This document shows, one piece after another, positions 1-6,230 of a stretch of 9,652 nucleotides of DNA (position 1 is its first letter; each line of letters opens with the position of its first letter). Made by a program: the position numbers and the translations under genes. The DNA is from Ignavibacteria bacterium UBA4661 (lineage in GTDB: Bacteria; Bacteroidota; Ignavibacteria; Kapaibacteriales; UBA4661): assembly GCA_002405405.1 (NCBI GenBank), contig DHLT01000229.1, forward strand, positions 9,555 through 19,206, written 5' to 3'. Below the pieces are notes generated by a model that did no database searches, was not told the DNA's origin, and worked only from the letters and a program-made list of their open reading frames with translations.

Positions 1-2
1 AC

Positions 3-770
3 CGCGACCTGCAAGAAACTGTTGCACGCAATGTGCATGATAATGGCTTCGACTATATTTTCGTGTGTGGTGGCAATGGCAGTCTGAAAGCGGCAAGTAT
101 TATCAATCAAATTTGCCGCGAACAAAAATTGCGTACACGCTTCTTGGTATCGCCCGGTTCGATTGACAATGATGTGGTCAACAATCATGGTGCTTCGATT
201 GGTTTTTATAGTGCGGTCGATAAAAGTTTAGAAATGCTCGAATGGATTCGCGACACTGCCAGCTCGCACCGCCGTGTGTATATCTTGCGTTCGATGGGTC
301 GCATGTCGGGCTATTTATCGCTTTTTGCAGGTATTGCATCCGGTGCTGAATATGTCATTCTCCCTGAAGAAGATGTCGATTTTGAAGACTTGGCTACAGT
401 GATTGCCGAGCGCGATAAAGATACTCGCATTATTGTGAGCGAAGCATACGAGCATTCGCTTGATGACATACGCAAAATTCTCGAGGATGTCTTCGAGCGA
501 CGCAATATTCATCGCGAAATTCGTACCGTCGATATGGGCTATTTCCAGCGTGGTGGTAAAGCGGCTGTAACTGATATTTTACGTGCAAGTTGGATTGCTT
601 ACCGCATGGTGCGCGATGCTTTTGCACAATGTGAAAGTGGCTTCTACACTGCATACTATACCGGTGATTCCCCTGCTCCGATTCCCCTTGAAGTTGCTGC
701 CAATGATGAAGTTTCCAGCCATCGTGAAATTCCGCAAGATCTTATCGATTTCGCTTTAGCGTTGCGATAA
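3..770 (+). CDS. 6-phosphofructokinase, 5'-truncated by the window edge
   Basis: Phosphofructokinase-family protein: cytoplasmic phosphorylation of fructose 6-phosphate, the committed step of glycolysis. The frame is open to the left edge (256 residues visible), so the GTG at 33 is not the true start; about 75-80 N-terminal residues should lie upstream. In visible numbering: GGNGS (23-27) matches the nucleotide/metal loop, PGSIDND (about 61-67) the catalytic loop with the proton-abstracting Asp, then IRDTASSH, MGRMSGYLSL and LPEED, and near the C terminus GYFQRGG, the substrate-phosphate segment. Gly in GGNGS (fourth position) and in PGSIDND (second position) is the ATP-using pattern; PPi-dependent enzymes usually carry Asp and Lys there. 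Oddities against E. coli PfkA: Asn for metal-ligand Asp103, Ser for Thr125, Tyr for His249. It may be a divergent paralogue rather than the main glycolytic enzyme. It ends TAA; 35 bases follow before the next gene. Confidence 0.88.
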   Translation, partial: RDLQETVARNVHDNGFDYIFVCGGNGSLKAASIINQICREQKLRTRFLVSPGSIDNDVVNNHGASIGFYSAVDKSLEMLEWIRDTASSHRRVYILRSMGRMSGYLSLFAGIASGAEYVILPEEDVDFEDLATVIAERDKDTRIIVSEAYEHSLDDIRKILEDVFERRNIHREIRTVDMGYFQRGGKAAVTDILRASWIAYRMVRDAFAQCESGFYTAYYTGDSPAPIPLEVAANDEVSSHREIPQDLIDFALALR

Positions 771-805
771 TTGTTAATGATATTCTATTATCAGACTACA
801 AGACG

Positions 806-1234
806 ATGAAAATTACATCTCTCGTCCATATACTTGCCCCTGCTCCCCAAAGAGTGTTTCTTCTTGACAGTGCAGGGGCTTGTTATTCTGCACTACTCCT
901 TGGTCTCGTACTGGCTTCGTGCCCGACACTGATTGGTGTTCCGCAGACTACACTCTACGAGCTATGCACCGTAGCAAGCATTCTTTGTCTCTCGTCGCTC
1001 GGCTCATATATTTTTCTCCGCCATATATGGCGCACAGTATTGCGTTTCATCGCTGTGGCTAATCTCCTCTACTGTCTGTACACAGCTTTGTTGGTCTTTC
1101 AATTGTGGCATGAAATCACCTTCTTTGGCATTGTATATTTCGCTGTGGAGATACTCATTATCGTGGCACTTGCTTTCTTTGAGCTGTGGTTTTCGAGACG
1201 TGGGGGGACACTCCATACCACTGCGTCAGCATAA
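806..1234 (+). CDS. Small four-helix integral membrane protein, function unknown
   Basis: A 142-residue protein that I cannot assign to a function. Four hydrophobic stretches at about residues 18-38, 50-70, 78-100 and 105-129 predict a polytopic inner-membrane protein with very short loops. The positively charged segment R72-H73...R76...R80 between helices 2 and 3 and R131-R132 after helix 4 suggest cytoplasmic sides there. The opening VFLLDSAGACYSALLLGLVL and the ANLLYCLYTALLV segment resemble a family of uncharacterised Bacteroidota membrane proteins as I remember it; that link is from memory and untested. The ATG at 806 is the first start in an otherwise uninterrupted frame, and no Shine-Dalgarno sequence precedes it. 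No catalytic motif is visible. The 35-base gap to the phosphofructokinase gene would allow co-transcription. It ends TAA. Confidence 0.75.
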   Translation: MKITSLVHILAPAPQRVFLLDSAGACYSALLLGLVLASCPTLIGVPQTTLYELCTVASILCLSSLGSYIFLRHIWRTVLRFIAVANLLYCLYTALLVFQLWHEITFFGIVYFAVEILIIVALAFFELWFSRRGGTLHTTASA

Positions 1235-1272
1235 CTTGTCGCGCTTTCACATGTCCGTTATTGAAGCATTCC

Positions 1273-1280
1273 TATATTTG
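1273..1280 (+). promoter_or_regulatory. Possible Bacteroidota-type -7 element before the SRAP gene
   Basis: TATATTTG in the 84-base gap 1235-1318 matches the Bacteroidota -7 consensus TAnnTTTG exactly. Transcription would start near 1287, leaving a leader of about 30 bases before the ATG at 1319. No TTTG-type -33 element lies at the expected 19-base spacing, so this rests on one half-site in an AT-rich stretch and could be chance. Confidence 0.25.
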
Positions 1281-1318
1281 CTAAATTCTCTTTGTGCTAC
1301 TCTTCTTGATGGACAGCC

Positions 1319-2059
1319 ATGTGCGGACGCTACTCGATGTTTTCTTCTGCCGAGAAGATTCATACCCGATTCAACATTGATGATATTCCTCAAGACACAG
1401 TATCAGGCGATTCTACCTCGATCAAACCACGCTACAACATCACGCCCATGCAGAATGTTCTCGCTATCACGGCTGAGAAACCCCGAAGATTACAATCAAT
1501 GCAATGGGGCTTGCTTCCCTCATGGGCAAAAGATAAAAGTATGAGTGCGAAAATGTTCAATGCCCGTGCAGAAACCATCCTCGAAAAGCCGTCTTTTCGT
1601 ACCGCTTTTGCCCAACGTCGATGCTTGGTACTTGCCAATGGCTTTTATGAATGGGAGAAAAAAACAGGTCAGCCCTATTATGTATCGCTTAGCTCCGGTG
1701 AATGCTTTGCTATGGCGGGTCTGTGGGAAACATGGCAAGACCCCACGACCAAAGAAAGCATGCGTTCGTGTACCGTCATTACCACCGAACCCAACAGCAT
1801 GATTGCTCCGTATCATCATCGCATGGCGGTGATTCTTCAACAAAAAGATGAAGATATATGGCTCTACCATACGATACTCCAAGACCGCTTGCTTACCCTG
1901 CTTCGTCCGTACCCCGCAGAAGAACTTCAGATTGCTCCGGTATCAAAATTGGTTGGGAATATCCATCATGATTCGCCAGATTTGATTCATCCGATTGATC
2001 TCACGCAAGCACGTTCTTCTTCAGAACATTCTGTCCTTGATGATCTGCAATTGTTTTGA
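1319..2059 (+). CDS. SRAP-family (YedK/HMCES) abasic-site DNA-protein crosslink protein
   Basis: A 246-residue SOS-response-associated peptidase (SRAP) protein. Known members (E. coli YedK, human HMCES) use the N-terminal Cys2, exposed after Met1 removal, to form a thiazolidine crosslink with abasic sites in single-stranded DNA, shielding them from breakage during replication. Visible hallmarks: MCGRY at 1-5; YNITP (39-43); MQWGLLPSWAKD (61-72); NARAET (81-86), matching YedK Asn75/Arg77; the block RCLVLANGFYEWE with catalytic Glu111; AGLWETW (133-139); and H166 plus R168 in the segment HHRMA, corresponding to YedK His160/Arg162. Length is normal for the family. The start is fixed by the need for Cys at position 2. 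No SOS/LexA box is recognisable upstream. It ends TGA, 36 bases before the beta-lactamase gene, so the two may share a transcript. Confidence 0.95.
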   Translation: MCGRYSMFSSAEKIHTRFNIDDIPQDTVSGDSTSIKPRYNITPMQNVLAITAEKPRRLQSMQWGLLPSWAKDKSMSAKMFNARAETILEKPSFRTAFAQRRCLVLANGFYEWEKKTGQPYYVSLSSGECFAMAGLWETWQDPTTKESMRSCTVITTEPNSMIAPYHHRMAVILQQKDEDIWLYHTILQDRLLTLLRPYPAEELQIAPVSKLVGNIHHDSPDLIHPIDLTQARSSSEHSVLDDLQLF

Positions 2060-2095
2060 ATCACTTTTCTTTTCATCATCCTTCTACCTTTTGCT

Positions 2096-3016
2096 ATGCG
2101 CCCTTTCGTATTCTCTCTCCTATGCTTTATTCTTGCATCGGCATTCTCTACACTAACACTCTCTGCCATGCCCTTGCAAAAGCCAACCAAGACACAATGC
2201 TTGGAACGTATTCACTCCATTGTGAGCAAATACAAAGCATCTGTGGGTGTTGCGGTTATTCAGCCGGACACACGCGATACACTTGTCATCAATGGCAACA
2301 AGCATTTCCCCATGCAGAGTGTGTTTAAATTTCATATTGCTCTAAATATTCTTCATAGTATCGATCAAAAGAAATATAGACTCACCGATAGCATTCGCCT
2401 CCGGAAAGCTGACTTGGATAATGACTTGTGGAGTCCACTGCGCGAGAAGTATGGGCGCACTGGCATAACACTCACGCTTGATGAAATTCTTCGCCCTACG
2501 GTGGCACAAAGCGACAATGTTGGATGCGATGTCCTGCTCCACAAACTTGGCGGACCAAAGGCATTGCAAACTTATCTGCACAAGAATGGTATTCGTGATA
2601 TTGCTGTTGCCATCAACGAAGCAACCATGCAAGCGCATTGGGCGAGACAATACGAAAATTGGTCAACACCTTTGGCATCTGCACAAGCACTCTTAGCAAC
2701 ATTTCACGCGAAAACATTACTCTCCAAAGAAAGCACCGAGTATCTTTGGAATGTTATGGCGGGCACAACAACCGGTGCCAACAAACTCAAAGCACTGCTA
2801 CCAGCAGGCACAACAGTTGCGCACAAAACAGGATGGTCAGGCGCGAAGAATGGTCTTACTGCCGCATCGAATGATATTGGCATGATCGTGCTACCCAATC
2901 AACAGCGTGTGGCAATTGCCGTATTTGTTGGCGAGTCGTATGAAAACGAAGACACTAATTGTCTCATCATCGCAGAAATTGGCAAAGCCGTGTGGGATTA
3001 TTATACCGCGCAATAG
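2096..3016 (+). CDS. Class A beta-lactamase, subclass A2 (PER/VEB/CepA-like)
   Basis: A 306-residue secreted serine beta-lactamase that hydrolyses the beta-lactam ring. Residues 1-24 form a signal peptide (Arg2, hydrophobic core, LSA before the likely cut); there is no lipobox, so a soluble periplasmic enzyme is expected. Catalytic motifs: S75-V-F-K78 inside FPMQSVFKFH (Ser70/Lys73 in standard numbering), S139-D-N141 (SDN130), E175 in NEATMQ (Glu166) and K244-T-G246 (KTG234). QYENWSTP after the omega loop, the segment GTTTGANKLKALLPAGTTVA and SNDIGMIVLPN near the end point to subclass A2 (CepA, CfxA, PER, VEB) rather than TEM/SHV. Oddities: Trp247 directly follows KTG where PER/VEB have Thr, and Gln179 sits where PER/VEB have His and TEM has Asn (position 170). 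Substrate range cannot be read from sequence. It ends TAG and has no adjacent ampR-like or blaI/blaR-like regulator. It looks like a resident chromosomal gene. Confidence 0.95.
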   Translation: MRPFVFSLLCFILASAFSTLTLSAMPLQKPTKTQCLERIHSIVSKYKASVGVAVIQPDTRDTLVINGNKHFPMQSVFKFHIALNILHSIDQKKYRLTDSIRLRKADLDNDLWSPLREKYGRTGITLTLDEILRPTVAQSDNVGCDVLLHKLGGPKALQTYLHKNGIRDIAVAINEATMQAHWARQYENWSTPLASAQALLATFHAKTLLSKESTEYLWNVMAGTTTGANKLKALLPAGTTVAHKTGWSGAKNGLTAASNDIGMIVLPNQQRVAIAVFVGESYENEDTNCLIIAEIGKAVWDYYTAQ

Positions 3017-3083
3017 GAGTACCGAGGGGAACTCCGCACAACACCGCCTTTTCGACATCGAAAAGAACATCAAAACCTCGTAT

Positions 3084-3109
3084 AAGAATGGCATCAATAA
3101 GCCATTCTT
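3084..3109 (+). terminator. 9-bp perfect hairpin after the beta-lactamase gene
   Basis: AAGAATGGC (3084-3092), an 8-base loop ATCAATAA, then GCCATTCTT (3101-3109), a perfect inverted repeat 67 bases past the beta-lactamase stop. It is followed by GATGAAAAATC, so there is no U-tract; a classical intrinsic terminator is incomplete. It may still end transcription or protect the 3' end of the mRNA. Confidence 0.45.
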
Positions 3110-3129
3110 GATGAAAAATCATGCATCAT

Positions 3130-3243
3130 ACTTGATAGGAAATATGCGCCGATACATTGAACAAAACGCCTGAAAAAAGTTTTCCACATACTCTATCATA
3201 TACTCTATTTTTTAAAAATCAGCTGTGTAACTTGATAGGTAAT
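3130..3243. repeat. Pair of 14-base direct repeats spaced by exactly 100 bases
   Basis: ACTTGATAGG is found at 3130-3139 and 3230-3239; extended to 14 bases (ending AAT at 3143 and 3243) the copies differ at one position. Both lie upstream of the T9SS cargo pair, outside any gene. They could be two binding sites of one regulator, but nothing identifies one and each copy is short. Confidence 0.35.
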
Positions 3244-3291
3244 CAGGATTCGTGAGTGTGTTCCTATGAAGCTTGTTTTGTATGAATGTTC

Positions 3292-3320
3292 TTGTGAACA
3301 CTGACATTATCTTTTATACA
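3292..3320 (+). promoter_or_regulatory. Candidate promoter for the T9SS cargo pair
   Basis: TTGTGA (3292-3297), a 17-base spacer, and TATACA (3315-3320) give a sigma70-like arrangement with 4 of 6 matches in each box and ideal spacing. The overlapping TATCTTTT (3308-3315) is one base off the Bacteroidota -7 consensus TAnnTTTG but lacks a correctly placed -33 box. The ATG at 3337 would then have a leader of only about 10 bases, so AGGA at 3326-3329, seven bases before the ATG, would be at the very 5' end of the message. The short leader is a reason for caution. Confidence 0.35.
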
Positions 3321-3336
3321 CTTTCAGGACATATTT

Positions 3337-4485
3337 ATGCGTTCTCGCTCTTGGATTGTACTTGCTTTCTTGCTTTGCATTCTTGCAACTGTATATGGAA
3401 CATGTTCAGCTCAATCGCAACAAGTAAATATCATTACTCATGCCATAACAGCATCATCATGTACGATTAGTATTGCTGAAATTAACAGAGAAACAATCAC
3501 ATCCTGCACGGTGCAAATAACCCTTGCTTCTTCGCCGGGTACATTACCTACATCAACAATAACCACTCGCGCAACACTCACAATGCAGTCTCCACGTACA
3601 ACATTTTCATGGTCGCCGGGAACAGTTGCACGAGTAGAGGTCGTTGCCATTGCACCTGCAAAAAGCTCAGCATGGTGTAATGGCGGCTGGGCTTCACCGT
3701 ATTTTATCAGCAATCCTTTGTCCTCGCTTCAAGCCATGATAACAGATTCACGTATCGATACGCGTGCAACGACCACATTATTGGAACCCATGCTCCAAGA
3801 TTCGCTGACATATGTTATAAATGCAAGCTCTATTGTTTTGTTACCGACTACTCCTTCACCGCTTCGTTTGGCAATTGCTTTCGATACAGTGCTGACAGTC
3901 TTATCACAGCAAGGATTTACGCTCCGCGATGCCTGGGTTCGTGATTTTCACATTGCTTTATGTCAACATGAGTCTCCGATATTCCCCACGAACATTTACG
4001 CACTTATTCGTCCGCAGAGACCATCGGTAGAATTTTTTAATGCACTCAATAGAGCATGGACAGATATTGCTCGGCAATCAGCTCGTGTAACCAGTGGTTT
4101 AGGTTCTGCCGATAGAACACGTATTAGAGAAATACTATCTTCTACCAACCAATTCAGTCGATACTACAATTTGACGAATACAAGCAATACCACATCCGTC
4201 AGTGGCACAGCTCAGCAAGAGCGTTTGCAGGTGCAGATTGCACCGCAACCAATCGAGGGACAAGCAACCATAACGATCACAACACCTTCTCCTTTGACTG
4301 CCGATATTCGTCTTGTCAATATGCTCGGGCAAACTATTGCTGTGCTTGCACAAGGGCAACGTTTGTCGGCGGGTGTGAATGCCTTGTCTATAGCAAGCGC
4401 AGGACTTGCCAGTGGTGTGTATGCTGTGCAGGTCGTAGAAAGTGGGCGTATTCTGCATACGCAGAGTGTCGTGGTAACGCGATAG
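3337..4485 (+). CDS. Secreted protein with T9SS C-terminal sorting domain, cargo function unknown (paralogue 1)
   Basis: A 382-residue exported protein. Residues 1-25 are a Sec signal peptide (Arg2/Arg4, hydrophobic core, cut after CSA). The C-terminal part, about 295-382, is a type A T9SS sorting domain: APQPIEGQATITI, then LVNMLGQTIAVLAQGQ, SAGVNALSI, and LASGVYAVQVVESGR with a basic end. In Bacteroidota such domains direct passage through the outer membrane by the Por/Spr machinery and are removed by the PorU sortase; no T9SS component is encoded here. The cargo part (26-294) matches no family I recognise. It has four Cys (42, 57, 114, 209) at matching places in the neighbour, which suggests disulfides, and shared segments HAITASSCTI, TSCTVQITL, LRD.WVRDFH and a Tyr-Tyr-Asn just before the linker. 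A Ser/Thr-rich stretch (280-294) links the two parts. The ATG at 3337 is chosen for its AGGA and complete signal peptide. It ends TAG, 54 bases before its paralogue. Confidence 0.85.
   Translation: MRSRSWIVLAFLLCILATVYGTCSAQSQQVNIITHAITASSCTISIAEINRETITSCTVQITLASSPGTLPTSTITTRATLTMQSPRTTFSWSPGTVARVEVVAIAPAKSSAWCNGGWASPYFISNPLSSLQAMITDSRIDTRATTTLLEPMLQDSLTYVINASSIVLLPTTPSPLRLAIAFDTVLTVLSQQGFTLRDAWVRDFHIALCQHESPIFPTNIYALIRPQRPSVEFFNALNRAWTDIARQSARVTSGLGSADRTRIREILSSTNQFSRYYNLTNTSNTTSVSGTAQQERLQVQIAPQPIEGQATITITTPSPLTADIRLVNMLGQTIAVLAQGQRLSAGVNALSIASAGLASGVYAVQVVESGRILHTQSVVVTR
4219..4482 (+). repeat. T9SS sorting-domain direct repeat, copy 1
   Basis: The last 88 codons of the first cargo gene. 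Aligned without gaps to copy 2 at 5416-5679, 80 of 88 residues are identical by my count, and the DNA has long exact runs, for example GTGCAGATTGCACCGCAACC. The two copies lie 1,197 bases apart in the same orientation, so they are a plausible substrate for gene conversion or deletion. Confidence 0.85.
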
Positions 4486-4539
4486 CCTCCGTTTTTCACC
4501 CTACCCCATCTGTTTTTCTCATGTCCATAATAATTGCTT

Positions 4540-5682
4540 ATGTCTTCTCTTTTTCGCTTCTCGGTGTTTGGAGCTTTGCTTTTCTTTATTCTGCCTACGA
4601 TGTATGTCTCTTGTGTTGCACAAGTGCGACCAATGACGATTATACCCCACGCAATCACGGCATCATCGTGTACAATTGGTGTTGCTGAAATCAACAATGG
4701 TGTGTTGACATCATGTACAGTGCAGATTACTCTTTCGTCATCACTGTTTTCATCAGCATCTGTGTTTTTTACAACTCATGCGACGTTAACTAGACAGACA
4801 CCACATACAACCTTTGCATGGTCGCGGGGAGTAGTAGCACGAATAGATATCGTGGATATTACTCCTGTCATCACTCCTGCTTGGTGCTTCAATATAAGTC
4901 AATGGGCTTTTCCTCATTTCATAAGCAATACTTTTTCAGCTTCGCCAGCAGAAGTCACGGATTCACGTGTGATGAGCATACCTTCTGAACCGCCTCTTGA
5001 TGCACAAGATTCGTTGAATTATTTTATGTATACGGTGTCAAGTAACAGCCCTCCGCTGCGTTTTATATCGGTTATAGACAGCACGCTTGGGGTGTTGGCA
5101 CAACAAGGGTATCCACTACGTGATGTGTGGGTGCGTGATTTTCATCTCGGTTTATGTTCCGGAGATTTGGTTGCAGTTAGTTATGTGTATGCGTTTATTA
5201 GGTTGCGGAGGCCATCACCTGATTTTATCACTGCACTACGTCAAGCAGTATCAAGTGCTCGTTTTTTAGATGTTATCCAAGCACCCTTCTCCACTCAATC
5301 GGTACCATCTACGCGACAAACTATTGGACAAATGATTGGTTTCACGACCTCCTATCAATTTACTCGCTACTACAACTTCACGCGCACCACATCAGTCGGT
5401 GGCACAAGCCAACCGGAACGTTTGCAAGTGCAGATTGCACCGCAACCAATCGAGGGGCAAGCAACCATGACGATCACAACACCTTCGGCACTGACAGCTG
5501 ATATTCGTCTTGTCAATATGCTGGGGCAGACTATTGCTGTGCTTGCACAAGGACAACGTTTGTCGGCTGGTACAACTACTTTGCCGATAGCAAGTACAGG
5601 ACTTGCAAGTGGTGTGTATGCCGTGCAGGTCGTATCAAGTGGTCGTATTCTGCATACGCAGAGTGTGGTGGTAACGCGGTGA
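4540..5682 (+). CDS. Secreted protein with T9SS C-terminal sorting domain, cargo function unknown (paralogue 2)
   Basis: A 380-residue paralogue of the preceding gene. I start at ATG 4540 rather than the in-frame TTG at 4534, because ATG gives a normal signal peptide (1-28: Arg6, long hydrophobic core, cut after CVA); no Shine-Dalgarno is seen. The cargo part (29-290) keeps the four Cys (44, 59, 116, 206) and the shared segments HAITASSCTI, SCTVQITL, LRDVWVRDFH and RYYNF, but most other positions differ. The sorting domain (293-380) is almost the same as in paralogue 1. The proteins are therefore expected to leave the cell by the same type IX route and to be anchored on, or released from, the outer surface. 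The role is unknown; I see no catalytic triad, metal site or repeat architecture. With only 54 bases and no hairpin between them, the two genes are probably co-transcribed. It ends TGA, just before the hairpin at 5690. Confidence 0.85.
   Translation: MSSLFRFSVFGALLFFILPTMYVSCVAQVRPMTIIPHAITASSCTIGVAEINNGVLTSCTVQITLSSSLFSSASVFFTTHATLTRQTPHTTFAWSRGVVARIDIVDITPVITPAWCFNISQWAFPHFISNTFSASPAEVTDSRVMSIPSEPPLDAQDSLNYFMYTVSSNSPPLRFISVIDSTLGVLAQQGYPLRDVWVRDFHLGLCSGDLVAVSYVYAFIRLRRPSPDFITALRQAVSSARFLDVIQAPFSTQSVPSTRQTIGQMIGFTTSYQFTRYYNFTRTTSVGGTSQPERLQVQIAPQPIEGQATMTITTPSALTADIRLVNMLGQTIAVLAQGQRLSAGTTTLPIASTGLASGVYAVQVVSSGRILHTQSVVVTR
5416..5679 (+). repeat. T9SS sorting-domain direct repeat, copy 2
   Basis: The last 88 codons of the second cargo gene, the partner of 4219-4482. 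The eight residue differences cluster in the middle of the domain (for example VNA versus TTT after LSAG); the first and last segments are essentially unchanged. Confidence 0.85.
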
Positions 5683-5689
5683 TACATGG

Positions 5690-5721
5690 CACCCAAGAGG
5701 TCTTGATTGCCCTCTTGGGTG
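5690..5721. terminator. Perfect 11-bp hairpin between convergent genes
   Basis: CACCCAAGAGG (5690-5700), a 10-base loop, then CCTCTTGGGTG (5711-5721). It lies in the 69-base gap between the stop of the second cargo gene (+) and the stop of dut (-), the natural place for a bidirectional terminator. Neither strand has a U-tract after the stem (GGTATTACT on +, CCATGTATC on -), so ending may depend on the stem alone or on another factor. Confidence 0.7.
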
Positions 5722-5751
5722 GGTATTACTCAAAAGCTACCGACAACCTCG

Positions 5752-6219
5752 TCACACACCCGTACTGCCAAAGCCACCCGCACCGCGCTCGGTAGCATCG
5801 AGTGCCTCGACCAATCGCCACCGAATATGTTCGTAGCGAGCAACGACCATTTGTGCGATACGATCACCACGTTGAATAGTAAATGGCTCCGTGCCTGCAT
5901 TGGAAAGAATCACTTTGATTTCACCACGATAATCGCTGTCAATCGTTCCCGGAGCATTCAGCGAAAACACGCCATGCTTTGCTGCCAAGCCGCTCCGTGA
6001 CCGGATCTGCGCTTCAAAACCACGTGGCAGAGCAATGGCAATACCGGTCGGTACAAGGCGGATAGCACCGGGCTGAAGAATCATCGGCTCATCTATCACG
6101 GCATACAAATCCATACCGGCTGAACCTTCTGTTTGATATTGTGGCAAGGGAATATCCTGTACGGCTTGTACCCATTGGATAGGAATTTCTTGTGGAATGG
6201 CAATCGTTTGTGTTGTCAT
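5752..6219 (-). CDS. dut: dUTP diphosphatase (dUTPase)
   Basis: A 155-residue trimeric dUTPase that hydrolyses dUTP to dUMP and pyrophosphate, keeping uracil out of DNA and supplying dUMP for thymidylate synthesis. All five family motifs are present in order: GSAGMDLYA (32-40); RSRSGLA (73-79); [13 protein letters not shown] (88-100) with the catalytic Asp94 and base-stacking Tyr97; GDRIAQMV (118-125); and the flexible C-terminal loop [10 protein letters not shown] (145-154). The length is typical of bacterial enzymes. The ATG at 6219 follows the stop of the argE-like gene by 11 bases with no Shine-Dalgarno, so it is read as the last gene of the minus-strand operon. It ends TGA and is followed by the hairpin at 5690-5721. 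Confidence 0.97.
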   Translation of the reverse strand: MTTQTIAIPQEIPIQWVQAVQDIPLPQYQTEGSAGMDLYAVIDEPMILQPGAIRLVPTGIAIALPRGFEAQIRSRSGLAAKHGVFSLNAPGTIDSDYRGEIKVILSNAGTEPFTIQRGDRIAQMVVARYEHIRWRLVEALDATERGAGGFGSTGV

Positions 6220-6230
6220 GATGTGCTGTA

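Larger units (their letters stand above)
3017..3336. other. 320-base non-coding gap between beta-lactamase and the T9SS cargo pair
   Basis: I see no credible gene here; the open frames crossing its left part are shadows of the beta-lactamase gene. It holds a perfect 9-bp hairpin (3084-3109), a near-repeat ACTTGATAGG with following AAT at 3130 and 3230, a short period-12 repeat ATACTCTAT (3188-3196 and 3200-3208), an AT palindrome ATTTTTTAAAAAT near 3207-3219, and a candidate promoter at 3292-3320. It is more AT-rich than its flanks in the middle, as expected of a control region for the downstream pair. Confidence 0.6.

Noticed and set aside
1110..1544. Open frame spanning the end of the membrane-protein gene and the SRAP start
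   Set aside because: It overlaps two well-supported genes in another frame and its translation has no family features.
3016..3035. GGAGT...ACTCC inverted repeat just after the beta-lactamase stop
   Set aside because: Only a 5-bp stem with a 10-base loop, too weak to support as a terminator.
2907..3173. Open frame running from the beta-lactamase end into the gap
   Set aside because: Most of it is an alternative frame of the beta-lactamase gene, and the intergenic part is low-complexity with no recognisable domain.
3180..3188. DnaA-box-like TTTTCCACA as a sign of an origin
   Set aside because: A single relaxed match with no further boxes and no dnaA or dnaN nearby; expected by chance in an AT-rich gap.
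3438..4697. Long antisense open frames opposite the cargo genes, some similar to each other
   Set aside because: They mirror conserved cargo codons (the IVHDDAV segments are the reverse of ASSCTI), so their similarity follows from the sense-strand duplication; they have no start context or protein-like features.
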